A stretch of 64,000 nt of DNA, taken from positions 62,001 through 126,000 of the forward strand of contig FMBT01000412.1 in NCBI GenBank assembly GCA_900095095.1. The letters run 5' to 3'. Below are positions 56,601 through 64,000 of the stretch, piece by piece. This DNA is from Fragilariopsis cylindrus CCMP1102 (taxonomy: Eukaryota; Bacillariophyta; Bacillariophyceae; Bacillariales; Bacillariaceae). A program made the translations under genes and the position numbers. The notes under the pieces were generated by a model, which searched no databases, was not told the origin of the DNA, and worked only from the letters and a program-made list of their open reading frames with translations. How positions within the stretch are numbered: position 1 is the first letter of the stretch; each line of letters starts with the position of its first letter.

Positions 56601-57849
56601 TATGGCTCAAACAATGTATTAGACCTGATGGGACTAAATACTATGGCTACATATTACTGTATGTCGATGACGCTCTGTGCATTAACCATGATGCCACGGC
56701 TGAATTAGATAAGTTAGATGACTTCTTTGTATGAAACCAAACTCTATAGGAGACCCTGATATATATCTTGGTGGTAAGATTATGAAGTGTGAAGTCAACG
56801 AAGAAAATGATGAAAAGGAATACATTCCTGCATGGGGTATATCACCCACTAAATATGTCAGTGAAGCTGTAACCAATGTAGATAACTACTTGGCGAAGAA
56901 TATGAATGGGCGAAAACAACCCAAAAGAAATGCTACTAGTCCATTTGCTAATGGATATAGACCAGAACTGGACTTGAGCCCTGAGCTTGACCCGGTATTA
57001 TGCTCCTACTATCAATCCAAATAGGAATATTAAGGTGGATGGTAGAACTAGGTAGAATTGATATAATAACTGAAGTTTCAGAACTTGCTTCTCAGTTGGC
57101 TATGCCACGAGAAGGTCACCTAGAAGCAGTATTTAGGATATTCTCATATCTAAAGTACAAGAAAAATAGTGTCATGATATTCGATCCCTCTTATCCAGAA
57201 ATTGATCATGAGAACTTCCCCAAGAGAGATTGGAATAATTTCTATGGAGATGTTAAGGAAGAATTGCCACCACTGATGCCTAAACCTTTAGGACAGGAGG
57301 TGATACTGCGATTATTCTGTGATTCAGACTTTGCTGGAGATGGCAATAGTCGAAGATCAAGAACTGGATTCTTTGTCTTCTTAAATGAGGCACCGATTCA
57401 GTGGTTCAGTAAGAAACAAACTAGAATCGAAAACTCAGTGTTTGGTGCTGAATTCATTGCTATGAAAACAGGACTGGACGTTACCAAGGCATTAGATATA
57501 AGCTTCGTATGATGGGTATTCCAATCAAGAACCTACATACATTTATGGAGACAATATGTCTGTGATATATAATACATCAAAACCAGAATCAACTTTAAGA
57601 AAGAAAGCAAACTCAATCTGTTACCATTATATTCGAGAGAATGTGGCTGCAGATGAGTGTCGAACGGGCCATATCAGTACACATGAAAACTGTGCTGATA
57701 TAGCAACTAAACCGTTGTCTTCTGGTGCTAAACGAGACCACCTTGTAGGTAAGGTATCTATTTCTTTGCACCGGAATAGTAAGTTATTTTTCTTACATGT
57801 AGTGAGTTATTTTTCTCGCATATTAACTAATCAAAGACCAATTAAGTGA
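53645..57849 (+). pseudogene. pol region of the Copia element (protease, integrase, reverse transcriptase, RNase H)
   Basis: Recognisable parts in order: aspartic protease with LDSHADTCVLG, integrase core, reverse transcriptase with the YVDDAL active site, and RNase H. The region is interrupted by about three breaks. Domain order gives the Copia superfamily. Confidence 0.85.
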
Positions 57850-57898
57850 GTAGAAATGCCCCATATTGTTCCATTTCCCACGACTTACTTGAGGGGAC

Positions 57899-58014
57899 TG
57901 AAATAATGGGAGTGTTGACGGACAGACCACTGTAGAATATTAACCACGTAATCTAAATCATAATTTAAAATATTATTCACTAACTAGTAGAACGACCATG
58001 TCGTACTATTTTCA
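57899..58014 (+). repeat. right LTR
   Basis: 116 bases, one difference from the left copy. A short purine-rich stretch (GAGGGGA) precedes it as a possible polypurine tract. Confidence 0.9.
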
Positions 58015-58402
58015 TTACTGTACAGTTGTTGATTTAAAAAGAAAATTGCTGATCTAAGAATGGTATGTTGGGGGATTCAAACCCCCAATTAAGACAATAA
58101 CGGGGGAACGCACAAAATGATCGTTGCCGAAGCCGACAGAAACTAAAAGAAAAACAGCGAAATTATCACTGCGGCTTAACCACTACCGGTTAAATTATTT
58201 CAAAACAAAACAACGATGTCCGAAGACAAACACATTGAACTACTAAAACAACTTGACCTCAACGGAAATAGAACGATAGCAGTCACAGGAGAACTTGAAA
58301 AGAGTCACATAGTAGCTCAATCCTAACTGATCCGAAATAAATCGAACGAATCAATCAATCAACAAAAACAACAGTGACAAAAAAAAAAACAAGTATCCAA
58401 TC
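58015..58402. other. intergenic between the retroelement and RPN3
   Basis: Holds a GGGGG/CCCCC hairpin near 58063-58090 and the upstream region of RPN3. No tRNA could be completed around the hairpin. Confidence 0.5.
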
Positions 58403-60294
58403 ATGGTAAAAGATACGAAAATGGAAGACACGTCGTCGTCGACGATGACAAACAAGGAAGATACCAAAACCACCGAGAAGAAAATGGATACTACTACTCC
58501 TCCAGCACCTCCCCTCGAGGCAGCTGCTCGTCGTCTGGAACGATTATTAGGTGGTGGTACATCCGATAAAGAACGTCAAATGTATATGTATGGTAATCCT
58601 GTGAAGGTCGTTCGTCGATGGCTCGGAACAGCATCCGGTGCGGCAGGTGCGGCAACCTCATCCGATATTGTTTCTGCCGCGTCGATCCTATTAGATCCAA
58701 CACCGCACTCACAACATGGTGATGATCGTACACTTCTGTTGTTGAAGGCCATACCGGTAGTAGAGGAAACACCGGACGCATCATCATCATCCACTACTAC
58801 TACTACTACCATGGAAGTAGAAGGAGAAGAAGCAATGACAAAAGAAAAAGAAGACAACTTCCTTTCTATAGCTTCTCGTCGTGAGGTAGAATCATGGTTA
58901 TTAAGTTTACAAGTTCGTATTTTATGGAAGGAAGAAAAGTATTCAGATGCAATGGAATTAGTTCAAAAAGGAATTGTGATTCTATTAGAACAGGTGACGG
59001 TGGCTGTGAAAAAGGTAACATCAAAATCTGCCAGTGGATCCGTGTCATCCTTATTTCCATTATTGGCCCGTTTGTACCGATACCGGTCCTTAATTGCCGA
59101 TTCGAGGAAGGATCCAACTGTGACTGTTACGTTACGACAAGAAATGGCCAAGGCACATAATATGGCATGTCTCCGTCGTGATGTTGATTCACAGGCAACA
59201 CTTCTTAATCTGATGTTACGTGATTTGTTATTGCATTCGCAAGGTGAGTACAGTAATATATTAATATATGAATTGAAATGAATAATAACTTTAGTATTAT
59301 TTGCTTTGTCATCGTTGGTCGTCATTTGTCTTGTGTTTGAATCATACATTGATTGTTGACTTTGTACCACATATTTTTTTGTCAATTCCGTCCATCATCA
59401 TCATCATTATGATCTCAATTTTTATATTTCATTTTTTGTTTGTTTCAACTTTGATTTTTTAGTCGAACAAGCGAACAAATTGATTTCGAACGCAACCTTT
59501 CCAGATTCAGCATCCAACAATGAGCTTTGTCGATACCTGTATTACAGTGGACGTATCCAGGCTCTTCGATTGGAATATACAACAGCATTTTCTAATCTTA
59601 GTCAATGTCTTCGCAAGGCACCGACCAACACGGGACTTGGTTTTAGAATTACCGCTCAACGACTTTTGGTGGTTGTTCAACTTCTTATGGGTGAAATTCC
59701 TAAACGTAACATCTTTTTCAATAAGGGGATCAAGACCGAATTGGCACCGTATTTAGCTATTACACAAGCCGTCCGACGGGGGGACTTAGCTATTTATACC
59801 AAGGTCGTTTCGGAACAGGCCTCACGACTACAAATGGACGATACCTACACACTCATTTCACGACTTGCACAACAAGTTGTCAAGGCGGACTACGAAAGCT
59901 CCATGTGAGTTATTCCCGATTGAGTCTACAGGACGTAGCCGATCGATTGGGTCTACCGTCTGCCACCTCGGCCGAGTTCGTTGTTGCAAAAGCAGTCCGA
60001 GATGGAGTATTGGATGCGACTATTCATCATGAGGAAGGATATGTTCAGAGTCATGATTTAGTTGACGTCTATGCAACGAAGGAACCCGCTGAGGCATTCC
60101 ATCGTCGTATCGCATATTGTTTAACGACTCACAACGATGCAGTTCGTGGAATGAGATACCCTCCTGATGCATACAAGAAACAATTGGAAGCAAGTCGGGG
60201 GAATCGACGAGGTGGAAAAAGCGGATCTGATGACAAGACGGACGAAGAAAAGGCACAAGAACTTGAAGATGAATTGGATGATTGTGACTACTAA
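58403..60294 (+). CDS. RPN3: 26S proteasome regulatory subunit RPN3 (PSMD3), one apparent missing base
   Basis: A PCI-domain subunit of the proteasome lid. Exons 58403..59243 and 59463..60294 join as LLLHSQ-VEQANKLIS across a 219-base GT-AG intron. TPR-like helices fill the middle (YLYYSGRIQALRLEYTTAF, FRITAQRLLVVVQLLMGEIP, YLAITQAVRRGDL). The PCI end is very well conserved: SYSRLSLQDVADRLGL, AEFVVAKAVRDGVLDATIHHEEGYVQS, and FHRRIAYCLTTHNDAVRGMRYPP, then an acidic tail. The frame changes once. Reading in the later frame upstream of SYSRLSL gives GLRKLHVSYSRLSL, which fits the family, so the change lies just before it, at the G run 59884-59888, and equals one missing base. With it restored the gene has 558 whole codons. 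Confidence 0.93.
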
Positions 60295-60920
60295 ATCATC
60301 ACAATTAATTTATCTTAATTTAATTTATTTTATTTAATTAATCAAGTGCTGGCAAAAAATATTAAAAAAAACAATCGTCGCAATCAATTAATAAATAATA
60401 TCATCTGGCATGCGAGACCCCAAACGGCGGATGAATAAGAACACCAGCAAAAAATAGCTCTACAGTTTATAGTACAAAATAAATTCATAGTATTATATCA
60501 ATGAGAAAGAGATTTGTACTACAGTATGTGGTGTAAAAAATCATGTAGTGTGTAGTTGATATGAAATATTATGTAGTTAATATGAAAATATATGTAGTGT
60601 GTAGTTGATATGAAATATTATGTAGTTAATATGAAAATATATGTAGTATATAGTATGTAATATGAAAGATAAATGTAGGTAATATAGTAGTATGTAATGA
60701 AACAACAGGGGACATACAGAATATGGATGCAATAAGTGGCAGAGAGGGAGGAGGATTGTGATTTCAAAATGGGGATACACTTTTTCTTAACATAATATCC
60801 TTCAAATGTAGTCCTTTAAGGTGATTCCAAATCACGATATTCGACCAGTCGGTTTTCCGCTCAGTACTTTTTGAGATTTACAACAAGTACAAAATATAAT
60901 ATATAATAAGATAGTAATAT
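60295..60920. other. intergenic between convergent genes, with tandem repeat
   Basis: AT-rich 626-base spacer between RPN3 and the CELF-like gene. Contains the 49-bp tandem repeat listed next. Confidence 0.5.
60543..60657. repeat. 49-bp tandem repeat, two full copies and a part
   Basis: Units start at 60543 and 60592 with ATGTAGTGTGTAGTTGATAT; a third partial copy follows at 60641. The two full copies look identical. Each unit also holds a shorter internal ATGTAGTTAATATGAAAATA variant. Confidence 0.85.
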
Positions 60921-63221
60921 TTAGGGAGTCATCACTGGTATAGGCGTTGCAATGCCACCAATTTGAGAAGTAGGAGGTGGTACATCACCTTGGATTACAG
61001 GACCGGGAGCATCAGATACAACATCATAACCATCATCGGGTGGTGCATAATCGAGAGGAAGTACTTGGTGCATTTGTTGCTCAAATTGCTGCTGTTGCTG
61101 CTGCTGCTGCTGTTGATAATGTTCATGATGAATCATTCGAGGACCCGGTCCTCCACCACTATTACCCCCTCCATTGTTGTGCACACGCTTATGCTGCACC
61201 TTCAGACGCTTATTACCGATTTGAAATCCATTCATCTGTTCAATGGCGGATTCGGCCGAAATAACCGAGTCGTATGAAACAAGCCAAAACCCTTTGATTC
61301 ATCGGTATAACGATCAACATAGACCTTGGCACTAATAACATTTCCGAAGGGATTAAATGCTGTTGCCAAGTCGGCATCGGTCAAATCATGTGGTAAGTGA
61401 TAAACAAACAAGTTGGCTCCAGCCGGACCCTCACGCGGACGAGGATTAGCAGCTTGATTAGGATTGTTAGCATTAACGTTATTAACGTTTTGGTTATTCT
61501 GATTGTTGTGGTGACGATTTCCTCCTCCCGCTGAACCGTGCGAACCTTGCCTATTATTCTGATTCGGATCCTGAAAGCCTCCTGCTCCGTACGGATGCGG
61601 TGGACCTCCGTAATGTTGTGGAGAAGGATACATAGGATTATACATTGCAGGTGGTCCGCCGCCTCCTGGACCACCGGGATAGGGGGCACCGTGATATTGA
61701 GGAAGATGATGAGCATGAGGAGGTCCTCCCATTTGATGGTGTGGAGGATATTGATGAGATGGAGCACCAGGTAGTGGCGCCATAGCCATGTGATGGCCTG
61801 GATATACTCCAGGATAGCCAACTCCTGGTCCCATTACTGTCATAAGTTCTTGTCGTCTAACATTCCTCATGTGTCGTTGTTGACGTTGGTGTTTGTTATC
61901 AGCAAATTTAACAATCAGTGGTCGAGCGGCACCTTCCAAAACGAGATTATTATGAAGCATTTCAATTGCCTGAATCGCAGAATCTCTGTCGATGTATCGT
62001 AAAAATGCTGCACACTTGCTAGACCCATCAGCATTACGGATCATGTAAATTTCTCGAATTTCTCCAAACGGAGCAAAGAGTTCACGAATTTCATCCTCAC
62101 CAGCTTTTCGCGATAACATACCAACGAAGAGCTTATTTTCTGGGACGGAAGGTTCAGCCGGTTTCACTTGAGCTGGTCTACGTGCACCGGGAAAGACATG
62201 TTGCCCATGAAGTGATTCTTGTGCTTTGTCGGCATCATTCGATGACCAGTAGGTAACAAATGCACAACCACGATGTAATTGTGTTTGCTTATCACGAATA
62301 ATCGAAACATCTTTCAGTGGACCGAAACTATCAAAGGTTGGAAAAATATCCTCTTCGTTCATCGTTTTGGGGACCTAATAATGGGAGTAGTCAACAAGTA
62401 ATTAAATGAGGTATTTGGAACAGGTAAAGTCAATGATAACAACATGGGCAACTCAAACAGTAACTACTTCTATTTCTACAAGCATCACGATATGGTGCTA
62501 TGTAATTTCCCGATCCCACGAATCTAGCAATGCCAACAACCCATAACAATAGATGAACATCACGATATAGTATACACACGCTACACAATTCATTACTTCC
62601 ATCCATACTGTATCGATAAAGACATTATGGAACTGGACTCCTATTTTTGCCTCGAAAATTTTTTCCTTTTTCTTTTTTGTTTTCGTACCTGTCCTACAAT
62701 AATTTGATAGGTTCCTCTTCACCCTCGCCGTTCTCTGTCTCATCAATATCCCCTTCTTGTTGTTCGTCTCTGCTATTGACAATATTTTCTCCTTCTTCGT
62801 TGATACCAACATCAATTTGACCATCAGTTATAGTACTATTTTGTTGTTGTTCATCGTCATTGCCTTCGTTTGTCCCCAACCCCAATGATTGAAATTGTGC
62901 CTCCAAAGGAACCTGCTGCTGTTGTTGTTGGACATAAACCTGTTGAGGTGGGACTACCATCCCAGCGATAATATGAGGAGCAGCAGTGGTGTATTGACTA
63001 GTAGCGTATGGGTTGTGATACTGCTGTTGTTGATGCTGTGGATTATATTCCGAATTATGATCAATCTCATCTGTAGCCGATGTACTATCTTTCTTTTCAT
63101 CGATCGTACCCGATGATGGCACATGATCCACAGGACTACCGGTATCTAATTTATCGGCAATGGTTAAACCACCGCCACCAGTATTGCTAACCGGTACTGC
63201 TGTCGTTGATTGCATCATCAT
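60921..63221 (-). CDS. CELF/Bruno-like RNA-binding protein with three RRMs
   Basis: Binds GU-rich RNA in splicing or mRNA control in known relatives. Exons 62689..63221 and 60921..62374 are separated by a 314-base GT-AG intron that splits RRM1: [24 protein letters not shown]1 continues DVSIIRDK and [13 protein letters not shown]2 is [20 protein letters not shown] to [12 protein letters not shown] Gly/Pro/His/Tyr-rich linker with Asn runs follows, then RRM3, [20 protein letters not shown] to KGFG and [19 protein letters not shown]. An N-terminal Gln/Glu-rich tail starts at ATG 63221 and a Gln-rich tail ends the protein. Order and spacing fit CELF. Two frame changes, in the T run near 62696-62701 and near 61279-61284, each equal one missing base; with both restored there are 663 whole codons. 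Confidence 0.9.
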
Positions 63222-63917
63222 TGCTAAAACGGTAAACTTGACTGACTACTTGACTTTGGAAAACTTGGAAAACTTGAAAAGACTTCTATCTATTGCACAG
63301 TAAAAATTTACACACAAAGATTAACAGATAAGTATTATTGGAAACAACACTGCCCAAACGTATTTAGGTATCGTCAATAGATTAGTACACTACAAAGACC
63401 GCTATCTATCACGAGATAGGAAGTACACGTATGTAGTCAAGAAGATAGGATACTAAATAGAACTGATGTCATGTAGTTACCGAGATATTCAAAGTCTACT
63501 TCACAAAGCATGCTAGACAAGAATGAAAGCAAAAAACATAACGGTATGTATTGCGTATTGCAATCGAATCGTAGCTATTTTTTACATGCCTTTTTTAACG
63601 CATTGCCTGTTCTGTTGAAGGCGGGTGATCAACTATAGAGCCTGCCTCCCCAAAATAAAAAAATGCTTAAATACATTTGAAAGTTTCCGTTGGGAAAAAC
63701 TGTGTGCGGGTCCTGGCGTGTGCATGACATGCTTTATTTCAGAATTGTCCAGAATCCATGGAGCATAAAGAACAATCTGAATTCCAGAGGAGGCTTAGAG
63801 AAAATATGCATTGTTGCTCTATTTTTATATACACTTCATTCCTCAGGATTCAATCTTCATTCATTCTCCACAATTCGAATTTTATTTCACAAAAGCACAA
63901 ATCACACATCTGCGACG
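63222..63917. other. intergenic
   Basis: Upstream region of the CELF-like gene and of the gene starting at the right edge. Nothing recognised. Confidence 0.5.
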
Positions 63918-64000
63918 ATGACACCGCCAATAACCAAACAAGATCGCCAAATAGAACACGAACATGACGATGATGTTATTGTGTCGGCAACTACCATTTC
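63918..64000 (+). CDS. start of a gene cut by the window edge
   Basis: ATG 63918 opens a frame that runs to the end of the window: MTPPITKQDRQIEHEHDDDV and on, with no stop in 27 codons. The acidic, Gln-containing start resembles other N-termini here. Too short for a family call. Confidence 0.35.
   Translation, partial: MTPPITKQDRQIEHEHDDDVIVSATTI

Larger units (their letters stand above)
50812..58014 (+). mobile_element. Copia LTR retrotransposon, CoDi-like
   Basis: A 7.2-kb element bounded by 116-bp direct LTRs, TG...CA. Parts in order: left LTR, a leader of about 1.1 kb with a weak primer-site match (TATCAGA core) just after the LTR, gag, and pol with protease, integrase, reverse transcriptase and RNase H. 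Integrase before reverse transcriptase fixes the Copia superfamily; the gag start and the DSHADTC protease site fit diatom CoDi elements. The LTRs differ at one position by eye, so the insertion is young. Bases flanking the two LTRs do not match, so no target duplication is seen. It is not whole: about three breaks interrupt pol. Confidence 0.93.

Noticed and set aside
58063-58090. Stem of five G and five C with a TTCAAA-like loop, resembling a tRNA T-arm
   Set aside because: The loop is offset from the tRNA consensus and no matching acceptor or anticodon arm could be found on either strand.

Overview
The window looks like nuclear DNA of a diatom (or close stramenopile). The evidence is spread over several loci: a Copia retroelement of the diatom CoDi type, a leucine-rich-repeat protein with the C-terminal signature of a large diatom LRR family, a Cys/His protein of a type I associate with diatom genomes, a terminal exon with the W..L....LG...WD motif common in diatom proteins, and a plastid-type pre-sequence on pyruvate kinase. 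The DNA is AT-rich, genes are 0.4 to 3.5 kb with few short GT-AG introns, and coding regions are full of Asn, Asp, Gln, Ser and Thr runs.

Layout: 0.2-2.6 kb RAD1 checkpoint clamp subunit (+); 3.2-4.0 kb decayed RNA-ligase-like gene (-); 4.8-7.8 kb DUF924-TilS fusion (+); 9.7-10.2 kb unknown small protein (+); 11.8-14.2 kb pyruvate kinase (+, five exons); 14.5 kb terminal exon of an unknown gene (-); 15.1-18.6 kb IGHMBP2-like helicase with R3H domain (-); 19.3 kb foldback repeat; 19.8 kb small membrane protein (+); 20.9-21.8 kb membrane-anchored MsrA (-), divergent from a SulP/SLC26 transporter at 22.5-25.2 kb (+, with a 21-nt microexon); 26.5-28.8 kb two-module Cys/His protein (+); 29.3-30.5 kb RRP36 (-).

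From 31282 to 38224 lies a 6.9-kb DNA transposon with diverged terminal inverted repeats and a probable TA target duplication. It carries an IS5/Harbinger-like DDE transposase, an LRR gene set between two diverged direct repeats, a foldback element, and a three-exon gene of unknown function. This is the most unusual object in the window.

Further right: 38.7-40.2 kb low-complexity membrane protein (+); 40.6-42.8 kb F-box/DUSP-like protein (-); 44.3 kb PLAC8-like Cys-rich protein (+); 45.7-46.6 kb F-box/RING-like gene (+); 46.8-48.5 kb S28 serine carboxypeptidase (-); 49.0-50.6 kb multi-pass membrane protein (-); 50.8-58.0 kb young Copia element with 116-bp LTRs; 58.4-60.3 kb proteasome subunit RPN3 (+); 60.9-63.2 kb CELF/Bruno-like three-RRM protein (-); start of one more gene at 63.9 kb.

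A recurring feature is that several well-conserved host genes (RAD1, DUF924-TilS, RPN3, the CELF-like gene) are interrupted by frame changes that nearly all have the sign of one missing base, often in a homopolymer. Consensus error is the simplest explanation, but it should be tested because it decides how these genes are read. No tRNA, rRNA or CRISPR was found. Genes do not form an obvious pathway cluster; this is ordinary eukaryotic gene order broken by two mobile elements.
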